A DNA stretch of 64,000 bases, taken from the NCBI RefSeq assembly GCF_049739465.1, contig NZ_JBMHHY010000003.1, positions 62,001-126,000 on the forward strand. Reading direction: 5' to 3'. Positions 8,315 to 15,643 of this stretch are shown in pieces. Origin of the DNA: Embleya sp049739465 (GTDB lineage Bacteria; Actinomycetota; Actinomycetes; Streptomycetales; Streptomycetaceae). The translations under genes were made by a program, and so were the position numbers. The notes under the pieces were generated by a model, which saw nothing but the letters and a program-made list of their open reading frames with translations, searched no databases and was not told the DNA's origin. The first letter of the stretch is position 1. Each line of letters begins with the position of its first letter.

Positions 8315-9615
8315 GACGTGGTCACCACCCGGGTGCCCGGTTCCAGGCCGGGGCCTTCGACCTCGACCAGGCCTTTGACGAACAGGCCGGTCTTGACCGC
8401 GAGCAGGCGGCCGGTGGGCAGTTGCACGGCGTACCCGCCCTCGCGCAGGGCGACCAGCGCGCCGACGGGGACGGTCAGCACCGCCTTTCGGGTCTCGGTG
8501 ACGAAGCGGACCTGGACGCCGGCCGCGTCGAGGTTCTTGACCGCGGTGGGGTCGTCGAGGGTGATCGTCACGGTCATCTTGGCGCCGCCGGGCTCCTGGT
8601 TCAGGCCGCCCATCGTGGTGTCCTTGCGTTCGGTGCTGCGGCCGATCGCGGACACCGTGCCCTTGGTCTCGGTGTTGTCCGGGAGTACGACGGTCACGGA
8701 GGTGTCCACCGTGATCGAGCCGATGTCGGTCGCGGCCACGGGGACACTGATCGCCTTGGCGGTGGGGGTGGCGGTCATCAACGGGGCGGCGGATCCGTCG
8801 TCGCCGAGGGCGGCGGTCAGGGCGCCGATCCGGATCTCGCCGGGCAGGACGGTGACATCGCCGACTTCGAGGAATCCGGTCTGGGGGGCGCCGAGGGCCT
8901 TCTGCCATTTCTTGACGGCGGCGGAGAGGGCGGGGGTCCAGGTCGCCTCGCCGGTGGGGACGCCGGCCGGTTGGCTGCCGATGTCGTGGCCGAGGGCCTT
9001 GAGATTGTCGGCGATCATGCGGACGTCACGGCCCTGAGGGGGTTTGGCGGGGTCTTTGGAGTCCTTCGGGTCCTTGGCGTCCTTCGGGTCTTTGGCGTCC
9101 TTGGGATCCTTGGCGTCCTTGGGGTCCCTTTTGGTGCCGTCCGGCTTGCCGGTGTCCTGCCTGGTGGTGTCGGTCGCGTCGCCTTCGGGTTTGCCCAGGG
9201 CGCGGAACATCGGGGTGGTGCCGTAGAAGAGCGCCACCGGGCGGTCGTCCAGGCGGTAGAGGGGTTTGCCGCGGGTGATCGTGTCGCCGCTCTTGGGCAG
9301 CCAGGTGACGATGCCCTTGCGGCCGGCCTTGAGCGGCTGTTCGGTGCCGAAGCCGAGGGTGCCCGGCAGGTCGCGAGCATCGGAGAGGTCGGTCCTGGTC
9401 ACGGTGGCCGTCGCGACGCCGGCCGGCTTCTTCGCGGACGCGTCGGAGCCGTCGCCCCGGCGGGCGACGGCAAACGCCGCGACCGCGCCGAGGACCAGCA
9501 CCACGACGACGATCAGCGCGACGCGGCGACCGACTCGCGCGCGCGAGGGGGGTGCGGTATGGAACTCGACCGTGCCGCCCTCGTCGTCGTGGGCCGCCTC
9601 GTCAGCGCTTGCCAC
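8311..9615 (-). CDS. Membrane-anchored adaptor of the MacB-like exporter (HlyD-like with peptidoglycan-binding motif)
   Basis: A 434-residue protein with one N-terminal membrane helix (about residues 32-52, ALIVVVVLVLGAVAAFAV) and a large extracellular part. The start of the exported part (VTRTDLSDARDLPGTLGF) and the end (VRFVTETRKAVLTVPVGALVAL, GLVEVEGPGLEPGTRVV) resemble actinobacterial HlyD/MacA-like adaptors. Between them lie a linker of six-residue DPKDAK repeats and a peptidoglycan-binding-like region (TWTPALSAAVKKWQKALG). It probably joins the FtsX permease to the cell wall or presents substrate. The GTG start at 9615 overlaps the lipoprotein gene by 14 bases. Gram-positive adaptors of this kind are poorly characterised, so the role is inferred from gene order. 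Confidence 0.8.
   Translation of the reverse strand: MASADEAAHDDEGGTVEFHTAPPSRARVGRRVALIVVVVLVLGAVAAFAVARRGDGSDASAKKPAGVATATVTRTDLSDARDLPGTLGFGTEQPLKAGRKGIVTWLPKSGDTITRGKPLYRLDDRPVALFYGTTPMFRALGKPEGDATDTTRQDTGKPDGTKRDPKDAKDPKDAKDPKDAKDPKDSKDPAKPPQGRDVRMIADNLKALGHDIGSQPAGVPTGEATWTPALSAAVKKWQKALGAPQTGFLEVGDVTVLPGEIRIGALTAALGDDGSAAPLMTATPTAKAISVPVAATDIGSITVDTSVTVVLPDNTETKGTVSAIGRSTERKDTTMGGLNQEPGGAKMTVTITLDDPTAVKNLDAAGVQVRFVTETRKAVLTVPVGALVALREGGYAVQLPTGRLLAVKTGLFVKGLVEVEGPGLEPGTRVVTTS
9051..9127 (-). repeat. 18-bp coding repeat (DPKDAK) in the exporter adaptor
   Basis: About four imperfect copies of an 18-bp unit, containing gtccttggcgtcctt on the + strand, encode consecutive six-residue DPKDAK units in the adaptor linker. 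The copies differ slightly (gtcctt, gtcttt, atcctt), indicating an expansion that has begun to diverge while keeping the charged repeat. It is a likely length-variable spacer between the membrane-proximal part and the peptidoglycan-binding region. Confidence 0.85.
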
Positions 9616-10228
9616 CGAAGGCCTCCATCTTGCAGTCCTGTTCGACCTTGCGCTGCTGCTCGTTGCTCAACGACGACTCGCCCGTGAAGGTCCACCCGTC
9701 GGACGTGACCTTGACCTTCATGCCCTTGCCGTTCATGCACTTGACCCAGTCGCGCATGTCGTCGGCGTACTTCGGGTTCTGCTTGGGGTCCATCTCCGGC
9801 ACCATCAGCGGCATCTTGACCTCGCACTCCTTGAACTCGCGGGCGTACTTCTTGGTGCGCGCGATCTCGCCCTCCACGGTGCCGGTCTGCCGGATGTCGA
9901 CGCCCTTGCTGCTCAGGCACGCCTCGTAGGTGTCCCACATCCGCTTCTCCTCCTCCGCCGAGGTGTCCAGGCGGCGCTGCGGTCGGCCGCCGGCGGGCAC
10001 CCCGGAGGTACCGGACGCGGTGTTCGCGCTCGTCCCGGGCGGCGCGCCGGGCTGGTCCTTGGCCGGGCCGGCGGAGGTGGGCAGCGAGGCGACCTGGTCG
10101 ACGGACTTCGCGCCGCCGCCGTCGGAGCCGCACCCGGTCAGCACGAGCAGGGCCACGAGGCCGGCGGCGGACCGGGCGGCGGTGCGCGAGTGGTGGGTCG
10201 GGCGGTGCGGAGGGTGGAGTCGAAGCAT
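9602..10228 (-). CDS. Lipoprotein linked to a MacB-like exporter and two-component system
   Basis: A 208-residue predicted lipoprotein: a basic N-terminus, a hydrophobic stretch SAAGLVALLVLTGC with lipobox LTGC (Cys about 33), then a Gly/Ala/Pro-rich linker. The folded part holds two similar Cys segments, YEACLSSKGV and WVKCMNGKGMKVKV, plus two more Cys residues (KECEV, QDCKM), suggesting disulfides. It is the first gene of the exporter operon, so it is probably an extracellular partner or sensor component. Its start lies 122 bases from the divergent response-regulator gene. The same CLxxxG pattern is visible in the extracellular domain of the neighbouring histidine kinase, which hints at a shared ligand or direct contact. 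The family has no function I can name. Confidence 0.75.
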   Translation of the reverse strand: MLRLHPPHRPTHHSRTAARSAAGLVALLVLTGCGSDGGGAKSVDQVASLPTSAGPAKDQPGAPPGTSANTASGTSGVPAGGRPQRRLDTSAEEEKRMWDTYEACLSSKGVDIRQTGTVEGEIARTKKYAREFKECEVKMPLMVPEMDPKQNPKYADDMRDWVKCMNGKGMKVKVTSDGWTFTGESSLSNEQQRKVEQDCKMEAFGGKR

Positions 10229-10250
10229 GGCCGGGATGCTGCCGCGCGGA

Positions 10251-10283
10251 TGTCAGAAACCTGTCAGGTCCCGGTCAGGACGG
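10251..10283. promoter_or_regulatory. Three 11-bp direct repeats, candidate OmpR-family operator
   Basis: TGTCAG, TGTCAG and GGTCAG begin at 10251, 10262 and 10273, exactly 11 bp apart, between the lipoprotein operon and the divergent response-regulator gene. OmpR/PhoB-family regulators bind head-to-tail direct repeats with 11-bp spacing, so this is a good candidate autoregulatory site controlling both directions. Binding itself is inferred. Confidence 0.6.
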
Positions 10284-10350
10284 GGTCCGAATCGGGACGA
10301 CCCGGGCCCACCGGCGATCGGATCCGGCCACGACGCCTAGGCTCGGCGCC

Positions 10351-11079
10351 ATGTGCGCGCACGTGTTGGTGGCCGAGGACGATGAGAAGCAGGCCCGGTT
10401 GGTCCGCCTGTACCTGGAGCGCGAGGGCCATGTGGTCACCGTCGTGCACGACGGTCGGGATGCGATCGACGCGGCGCGGACGAAGGGGATCGACATCCTG
10501 GTCCTGGATGTGATGATGCCGCGCGTCGACGGTCTCGATGTCACGCGCGTGCTGCGCCGGGAGAGCGAGTTGCCGATCCTGATGCTGACCGCGCGCTCGA
10601 CGGAGGACGATCTGCTGCTCGGCCTGGATCTGGGCGCGGACGACTATCTGACCAAGCCGTACAGTCCGCGCGAGCTGATGGCGCGCGTGCGCACGCTGCT
10701 GCGGCGCAGCGGGCGGCCGGCAACGGTGCCGGATCCGGATCCGGTGTTGCGGGTGGGCGAGTTGTCGGTGGACCCGGTGCGGCACGAGGTGGCCGTGGCG
10801 GGGCGTGGCGTGGACTGTACGCCGGGCGAGTTTCGCATCCTGGAGGCGCTGATCGCCGAGCCGGGGCGGGTGTACACGCGGCAGCAACTGCTCGATCGGG
10901 CACGGGGGTTCGACCGGTATGTGAGTGTGCGTACGGTCGATGTGCACATCATGAATCTGCGCCGCAAGATCGAGGCGGATCCGCAGCGGCCGGCGTATCT
11001 GGTGACGGTGTTCGGCGTCGGCTACAAGATGGCCGAGCCGGGTGCGGGTTCGCGTGGGGAGCGCCGCGGTGGCGCGTAG
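10351..11079 (+). CDS. OmpR-family response regulator
   Basis: A 242-residue two-component regulator. The receiver domain (residues 1-120) has the acidic pair D10/D11, the phosphorylation site D53 in LVLDVMMPRVDG, the conserved Thr in LMLTARS and the Lys in YLTKPYSPREL. The C-terminal winged helix (about 140-235) has CTPGEFRILEALIAEPGRVYTR and VDVHIMNLRRKIE. It is divergent from the MacB-like export operon and overlaps the sensor kinase gene downstream, so it most likely controls export in response to an envelope signal. The three 11-bp repeats in front of it are the likely target. Confidence 0.95.
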   Translation: MCAHVLVAEDDEKQARLVRLYLEREGHVVTVVHDGRDAIDAARTKGIDILVLDVMMPRVDGLDVTRVLRRESELPILMLTARSTEDDLLLGLDLGADDYLTKPYSPRELMARVRTLLRRSGRPATVPDPDPVLRVGELSVDPVRHEVAVAGRGVDCTPGEFRILEALIAEPGRVYTRQQLLDRARGFDRYVSVRTVDVHIMNLRRKIEADPQRPAYLVTVFGVGYKMAEPGAGSRGERRGGA

Positions 11080-12997
11080 GGTCGCGCTGCATCGCAGTCT
11101 TCTGGTGCGGTTGCTCGCCTCGTCGATTCTGGTCGCGGCCGGTGCGGTGGGGGCGACCGCGTGGCTGGCGGCGCAGACCACGGAGGGGGCGATCCGGGAG
11201 GGGCAGAGCCGGGTGCTGGCCGATGACACGCGGATCTATCGGACGTTGTCGACGTTTGCGGCGACGCATCCGCAGTGGGACGGGGTCGAGCCGATCTTGC
11301 GCCAGTTGTCGCGCGATACCGGGCGGCGGATCGCGTTGACCACGCGCGAGGGTGCGCCGATCGCGGACTCCGACGCGGGGCCGGCGTCGCCGCCGCCGTT
11401 TCGGCGTGCGTCGGCGGTGGTGGATCCGCTCGCGGTGGACGCGGCCTTGGTGGCGACGACCGGGTCCGACCGGATCGATCCCGAGGCGGTGGGGCCGTTT
11501 CGGCTCACCGACGCGGAGAGCGCGCAGTCGCGTGCGGATGCCGAGTCTGTGGTGGGGTGTCTGCGCGGGGTGGGGCGCGCGGTCGAGATCGAGCGGCAGC
11601 CGAATGGGCGGTCGGTCGTGAAGGTGGCGGGCGGGGTCGGTGGCGGTGGGGAGAGCACGGGGCCGGTGGTGATCCCGTCGAGCCCTGCGGTGCTGCGCGA
11701 TTCGCGTCCGGCTCCGGCTCCCGGTGGCGTCTCGCGCCGCGATCCGAGTTTGGCGGCTGAGCAGTTGGCGCGCGCCGGCGTCGATCAGTCCTCGACCGTC
11801 GTGGCCGGCGCGTCGTGCGGCCTGGAGCGGCTGAACGCGCCGACCGCGACCGAGCTGACGGCGCTGGGCGAGTTGAACACGATGTTCGCGGCCTGTCTGG
11901 AGCGCAGGCGGATCGCGCCGATCACGCTGGGGCTGGATCTGACCTGGGATCGCAACGCGGCGCCGCTCGCGGTGCGCGACGTCGACGCGTGTGTGGACAC
12001 CGCCCGGCGTGAGCAGCTCACGCCGTATGTGGTGGCGGCGACGTTGTTGTTCGTGGGCGACCACGACGGGTCCACGGCTCCGGCGTTCGACCTGAGCCGG
12101 GCCGACACGGTGCGGATCGCCGGGGTCGCGGCGCTGATCCTGTTGCTGACCGCGACGGTCACCGGGCTGGTCGCGGCGCGGCTGATCCGGCCGTTGAGCG
12201 CGCTGACCGACGCGGCGCTGCGGATGCGCGACGGGGACGACTCGGCGCGGGTGGATCTGGCGGCCAAGCACGAGATCGGCCGGCTGGCCGAGGCGTTCAA
12301 CGACATGTCCGAGCATCGGCTGCGGATGGAGGAGCAGCGCAAGGAGATGGTCGGCGATGTCGCCCACGAGTTGCGTACGCCGCTGAGCAATATCCGCGGC
12401 TGGTTGGAGGCGGTCGAGGACGGGGTCGTGGTGCCGGATCGGGCGTTGACGGCCTCGCTCCTGGAGGAGGCGTTGTTGCTGCAGCATGTGATCGACGATC
12501 TCCAGGACCTCGCCGAGGCGGATGCGGGCCGGTTGGGGTTGCGGCCGGAGTCGGTGTCGGCGCGCGAGGTGTCGGAGCAGGTGGTGGCGGCGCACCGGGC
12601 ACGGGCGGTGGCGGCGGGGGTCGCGTTGGCGGTGCGCGGCGACGCGGAGTTGGCGGTGTCGGCGGATCCGGTGCGGCTGCGGCAGATGGTGGGCAATCTG
12701 GTGTCCAACGCGGTGCGGCACACCGCCGAGGGCGGAAGCGTGCTCGTGCACGCGTATCGGGACGGGGCGGAGGTGGTGTTCGAGGTGACGGACACCGGGA
12801 GCGGCATCGCGGCGGCGGATCTGCCGCACGTTTTCGATCGGTTCTGGCGGGCGGACAAGTCGCGCAACCGGCGCACGGGTGGCAGTGGGTTGGGGCTGGC
12901 GATCGTACATCGGTTGGCGCGGGCACACGGGGGGTCGGTGACGGTGCGGAGCACGCCGGGCGTGGGGTCGGTGTTCGGGGTACGGCTGCCGGGGTGA
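11069..12997 (+). CDS. Sensor histidine kinase with a large extracellular domain
   Basis: A 642-residue kinase. A first membrane helix (about residues 10-32) and a second (about 350-373) enclose an unusually long extracellular region of about 315 residues. HAMP follows, then HisKA with the phospho-acceptor His in DVAHELRTPLSNIRG (about 434), and a HATPase with GNLVSNAVRHT, DTGSGIAAADLPHVFDRF and the GGSGLGLAIV lid. GTG 11069 was chosen because GGGGA lies eight bases before it and it overlaps the regulator stop; GTG 11042 is the alternative. The sensor region has Cys motifs GCLRGVGRAVEIE and ACLERRRIAP resembling those of the neighbouring lipoprotein. Partner: the OmpR-type regulator immediately upstream. 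Confidence 0.93.
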   Translation: MARRVALHRSLLVRLLASSILVAAGAVGATAWLAAQTTEGAIREGQSRVLADDTRIYRTLSTFAATHPQWDGVEPILRQLSRDTGRRIALTTREGAPIADSDAGPASPPPFRRASAVVDPLAVDAALVATTGSDRIDPEAVGPFRLTDAESAQSRADAESVVGCLRGVGRAVEIERQPNGRSVVKVAGGVGGGGESTGPVVIPSSPAVLRDSRPAPAPGGVSRRDPSLAAEQLARAGVDQSSTVVAGASCGLERLNAPTATELTALGELNTMFAACLERRRIAPITLGLDLTWDRNAAPLAVRDVDACVDTARREQLTPYVVAATLLFVGDHDGSTAPAFDLSRADTVRIAGVAALILLLTATVTGLVAARLIRPLSALTDAALRMRDGDDSARVDLAAKHEIGRLAEAFNDMSEHRLRMEEQRKEMVGDVAHELRTPLSNIRGWLEAVEDGVVVPDRALTASLLEEALLLQHVIDDLQDLAEADAGRLGLRPESVSAREVSEQVVAAHRARAVAAGVALAVRGDAELAVSADPVRLRQMVGNLVSNAVRHTAEGGSVLVHAYRDGAEVVFEVTDTGSGIAAADLPHVFDRFWRADKSRNRRTGGSGLGLAIVHRLARAHGGSVTVRSTPGVGSVFGVRLPG

Positions 12998-13340
12998 GAT
13001 CGCTCGGCGGGCGCCGGTGACGGAGGCGGGTCCGCCTTCGGTACGGCCGGCGGAGTGCGCGCGTTCGGCGGTGACCATGGGGGTGGCCGGCGCCGCTGGA
13101 CAACGCCCTTTCGTGGCCGGTGAGTCGGCCGGGCGGATCCGGGTTCGGCGGACACCTGCCGGGTGGGCGCCCGACCGGCGCCGGTGGGCGACGCGGGCCG
13201 GTGGCCGGGGGTTCGGTCGGGGACGGATCCGGGTTCGGCGGGCGGCTGGCAGGTGGCGGGTGGTGGGGATCTGCTGTGGGCGGATCTGCCGCAGGCGGAT
13301 TTGCTTGGTGGGGCCGGGTGCGGCGGATCAGGGTGGGGGC
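12998..13340. repeat. Gap upstream of clpP with an 18-bp direct repeat pair
   Basis: 343 bases without a convincing gene. The clpP frame stays open back to 13017, but the extension is Gly/Arg-rich, lacks a ribosome site and does not resemble ClpP. The identical 18-mer cggatccgggttcggcgg occurs at 13134-13151 and 13224-13241, and the right-hand end carries the tandem palindromes listed separately. The stretch is most likely the clpP promoter region. Confidence 0.6.
13267..13301. promoter_or_regulatory. Tandem near-palindromes upstream of clpP, candidate PopR boxes
   Basis: Two overlapping near-palindromes with a three-base centre, GATCTGCT-gtg-GGCGGATC (13268-13286) and GATCTGCC-gca-GGCGGATT (13283-13301), repeat with a 15-bp period. 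As I recall it, the PopR target before the S. lividans clpP3-clpP4 operon is a TCTGCC-3N-GGCAGA type palindrome. The match, the three-base centre and the nearby popR-like gene all fit. Assignment is by comparison from memory, so moderate. Confidence 0.55.
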
Positions 13341-13970
13341 ATGAGCGATGACAGCACAGCCAAGTTTTTCCCCGAACGCACCCGGCAGGACCTGTACTCG
13401 CGGCGCGTCCTGCTGCTCGACGGTCCGTTGGACGACGACAACGGCGCCCTGCTCACCACCCAACTGCTGACCCTGGCGGCGGAGGACCCGGCCGCGGATA
13501 TCGCGTTGTGGATCCACTCGCCCGGTGGTTCGGTGCCGGCGATGTTGGCGATCCGCGACGTGATGCGGGTGGTGCCGTGCGACGTGTCCACTCTGGTGCT
13601 CGGCATCGCGTACAGCGCGGGCCAGTTCCTGCTCTCCGCCGGAACCCCGGGCAAGCGTCGGGCGATGCCGCACGCCCGGGTGTTGATGCACCAGGGTTCC
13701 GCCGGGATCGCCGGGACGGCCGTGGACATCGAGTTGCAGGCCAACGATCTGCGGCATACGCGGGACACGGTGCTCGGGCTGATCGCGCAGGACACCGGGC
13801 AGCCGGTCGAGCGCATCTTCGAGGATTCATTGCACGACCGCTGGTACACCGCGCAGGAGGCGCTCGATTACGGCTTCGTCGACGTGATCGTGCAGGAGTT
13901 CGAGGAGATCGCACCGCGCGGTTCCCGGCACACCGCCCGGACCGCCGGTTTCCGGGGAGGCGCAGCATGA
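13341..13970 (+). CDS. clpP: ATP-dependent Clp protease proteolytic subunit (catalytic triad present)
   Basis: A 209-residue ClpP serine peptidase subunit. The triad is visible: Ser92 in GIAYSAGQFLLSAG, His117 in ARVLMHQGSAG and Asp162 in RIFEDSLHDRW. The oligomer-forming WIHSPGGSV segment is conserved. ClpP forms a barrel that degrades proteins delivered by Clp ATPases. ATG 13341 follows GGTGGGGG. The stop overlaps the next ATG (ATGA), so it is co-expressed with a second, Ser-less ClpP. Together with the nearby PopR-like gene this matches the conditional clpP3-clpP4 pair of streptomycetes rather than the housekeeping clpP1-clpP2 pair. Confidence 0.92.
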   Translation: MSDDSTAKFFPERTRQDLYSRRVLLLDGPLDDDNGALLTTQLLTLAAEDPAADIALWIHSPGGSVPAMLAIRDVMRVVPCDVSTLVLGIAYSAGQFLLSAGTPGKRRAMPHARVLMHQGSAGIAGTAVDIELQANDLRHTRDTVLGLIAQDTGQPVERIFEDSLHDRWYTAQEALDYGFVDVIVQEFEEIAPRGSRHTARTAGFRGGAA

Positions 13971-14554
13971 GTACGTACACGATTCCGAACGTCACCACCC
14001 GCGACCACCGGGGCGAACGCATCATGGATGTGTATTCGCACCTGCTCGCGGAGCGGGTCATCTATCTGGGCACGGCCATCGACGCGGGCGTGGCCAACGC
14101 GCTCGTGGCGCAGTTGTTGTTCCTGGAGGCGGACAACCACGAGCAGGAGATCCAGCTCTACATCAACTGCGAGGGCGGCGACCCCAGCGCGATGCTCGCG
14201 GTGTACGACACGATGCGCTACATCCGGTCGGAGATCGCCACCACGTGTGTGGGGCAGGCCGTGGCGGTGGGCGCGGTATTGCTCGCCGCCGGTGCGCCGG
14301 GCAAGCGCGCCGCGCTCCCCCACGCCCGCGTGGTACTGCATCAGCCCGCCGCGCAGGGGCGCGGCGCGATTCCGGACCTGATTCTGCAGGCCGACGAGGT
14401 GGTGCGGGTGCGGGCGGACATCGAGACGATCCTGTCCCGGCACACCGGTCGCAGTACGCAGACGTTGCGGGCGGACACCGATCACGATCGGGTGTTCACC
14501 GCGGCGGGAGCGAAGGAGTACGGGCTGGTGGACGTCGTGCTCGAGGAGCGGTGA
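13967..14554 (+). CDS. ClpP-family subunit lacking the catalytic serine
   Basis: A 195-residue ClpP homologue with the normal fold signatures: YLGTAIDAGVANALVAQLLFLEA, LYINCEGGDPSAMLAVYDTM, the conserved LLAAGAPGKRAALPHARVVLHQP and a DTDHDRVFTAAGAKEYGLVD end. The usual GQAASMGA catalytic segment reads GQAVAVGA here, so Ala100 replaces the nucleophilic Ser; His125 and Asp170 are kept. It is therefore probably a structural or regulatory subunit that forms mixed rings with the upstream ClpP. Start and preceding stop overlap by four bases. The alignment is unambiguous by eye; the functional reading is inference. Confidence 0.9.
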   Translation: MSTYTIPNVTTRDHRGERIMDVYSHLLAERVIYLGTAIDAGVANALVAQLLFLEADNHEQEIQLYINCEGGDPSAMLAVYDTMRYIRSEIATTCVGQAVAVGAVLLAAGAPGKRAALPHARVVLHQPAAQGRGAIPDLILQADEVVRVRADIETILSRHTGRSTQTLRADTDHDRVFTAAGAKEYGLVDVVLEER

Positions 14555-14599
14555 CGCGCCGCGACCGGCGCGCCCCCGCTTCCCGTCGGCATCGGGTGG

Positions 14600-14992
14600 C
14601 TACGCCGCCAGGGCGTACGCGGTGCGCGAGGCCGTGGTCGAACCGGCCGCCGGCTGCGCGCTCTTGAGGGTTTCGCTGACCGCGATGGTCAGGTCGACCA
14701 GGCTCGCGCCGAGGGCACCCCCGACCGCCGCGATCATCTCGCTGGAGGGTTCTTTGATGCCGCGCTCCACCTCGGAGAGGTATTGCGGCGACACGCCGGC
14801 CCGGCCGGCCGTCTCGACGAGTGTTTCGCCGCGTTCGTGGCGAAGGGTTCGCAGCTGCTCGCCGAGCACGTGCCGCCACAGCGGCTCGCGCCTCGGCGTG
14901 GCGGGGGCGGCCGGTCGGCGCGGCCCGGGGGCGGGGACGCGGTGCCGGGTGTCGTCGGCTTGGGGCGGGAGCGGTGTCGAGGTCTCTGCCAT
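14600..14992 (-). CDS. popR: PopR/ClgR-like XRE-family activator with an ALAA C-terminus
   Basis: A 130-residue DNA-binding protein. A Pro/Ala-rich N-terminus precedes an XRE helix-turn-helix (about residues 40-95: LGEQLRTLRHERGETLVETA, GVSPQYLSEVERGIKEPS), the pattern of ClgR/PopR activators of clp genes. It ends YALAA, resembling the ssrA tag; the S. lividans PopR regulator is known to be degraded by ClpP1/P2 through its terminal alanines. It is convergent with the two-gene clpP operon, so it probably activates that operon when the main ClpP is impaired. ATG 14992 is the first good start. The symbol is given by context and should be treated as probable. Confidence 0.78.
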   Translation of the reverse strand: MAETSTPLPPQADDTRHRVPAPGPRRPAAPATPRREPLWRHVLGEQLRTLRHERGETLVETAGRAGVSPQYLSEVERGIKEPSSEMIAAVGGALGASLVDLTIAVSETLKSAQPAAGSTTASRTAYALAA

Positions 14993-15100
14993 GGTTCATG
15001 GTAGGACGCGGCCCCGGTCGATTCGGCGTCGGTCGCCCGTTGTCCGCCGCCGGCGAAATCGGCGGCGGGTGGGCGGCGGTTCGGCGGCGGCCTACTCGAT

Positions 15101-15511
15101 CTACTCGATGACGAGTTCGACCGCGATGTTGCCTCGGGTCGCGTTGGAGTAGGGGCAGACCTGGTGGGTGGCCTCGACCAAGGTGTGGGCCTGGGTCGGG
15201 GTCAGGTGTTCGGGGAGTTCGATGCGCAGGATCACGCCGAGGCCGAAGCCGCCTTCGCCGTTGGGGTTCAGCGACACCTCGGCGGTGACGGAGGCGTCGG
15301 CGGCGTCCAACTTCTCGCGCTTGGCCACGAGTTGCATCGCGCTGGCGAAGCAGGCCGCGTATCCGGCGGCGAAGAGTTGCTCGGGGTTGGTGCCGATGCC
15401 GTCGCCGCCGAGTTCGCGCTGCATGCCGAGCTTGACGTCGAGTTGGCCGTCGGAGCTCACCGCCCGTGCGTCTCGGCCGGCGGAGGTGGCGATCGCGGTG
15501 TACAGGCTCAT
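15101..15511 (-). CDS. ohr: Organic hydroperoxide resistance protein (Ohr/OsmC family)
   Basis: A 136-residue thiol peroxidase of the Ohr type that reduces organic and lipid hydroperoxides in the cytoplasm. Both catalytic cysteines are in their usual settings: AAGYAACFASAMQLVA (about residue 55) and HQVCPYSNATRGN (about residue 120). Length and the SLYTAIATSAGRDAR start match the family. It is divergent from a TetR-family gene across a 132-base gap holding two AGACAG/CTGTCT inverted repeats. Most ohr genes are controlled by a MarR-type OhrR, so a TetR partner is unusual. Confidence 0.93.
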   Translation of the reverse strand: MSLYTAIATSAGRDARAVSSDGQLDVKLGMQRELGGDGIGTNPEQLFAAGYAACFASAMQLVAKREKLDAADASVTAEVSLNPNGEGGFGLGVILRIELPEHLTPTQAHTLVEATHQVCPYSNATRGNIAVELVIE

Positions 15512-15540
15512 GGGTTCATCCCTGGTTGTCGAGGGGTCTT

Positions 15541-15580
15541 CCGGAGTTTTCCGGAGCTTTCTGGAGCTTTCCGAAGTAGA
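15541..15580. repeat. Four 10-bp tandem repeats in the ohr-tetR gap
   Basis: ccggagtttt, ccggagcttt, ctggagcttt and ccgaagtaga follow each other at 15541, 15551, 15561 and 15571, close to the ohr start and directly before the first operator-like inverted repeat. One helical turn per unit suggests a protein-binding or DNA-bending array, or simple slippage. Confidence 0.7.
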
Positions 15581-15628
15581 CAGATCTTTCTGTCTGGCCG
15601 ACAGGATCGAATGTAGACAGATCTGTCT
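15578..15628. promoter_or_regulatory. Two TetR-type operators between ohr and its regulator
   Basis: A perfect 14-bp palindrome AGACAGATCTGTCT lies at 15615-15628, 15 bases before the TetR start codon. A looser copy with the same half-sites, AGACAG at 15578-15583 and CTGTCT at 15590-15595, lies nearer ohr. Paired palindromes in a divergent tetR promoter are the classical arrangement for repression of both genes. Confidence 0.75.
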
Positions 15629-15643
15629 GCTAACGTCAAGGGC

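Noticed and set aside
13017..13340. N-terminal extension of the first ClpP back to GTG 13017
   Set aside because: The extension is Gly/Arg-rich, not ClpP-like and contains the promoter-type repeats; ATG 13341 has the better ribosome site and family length.
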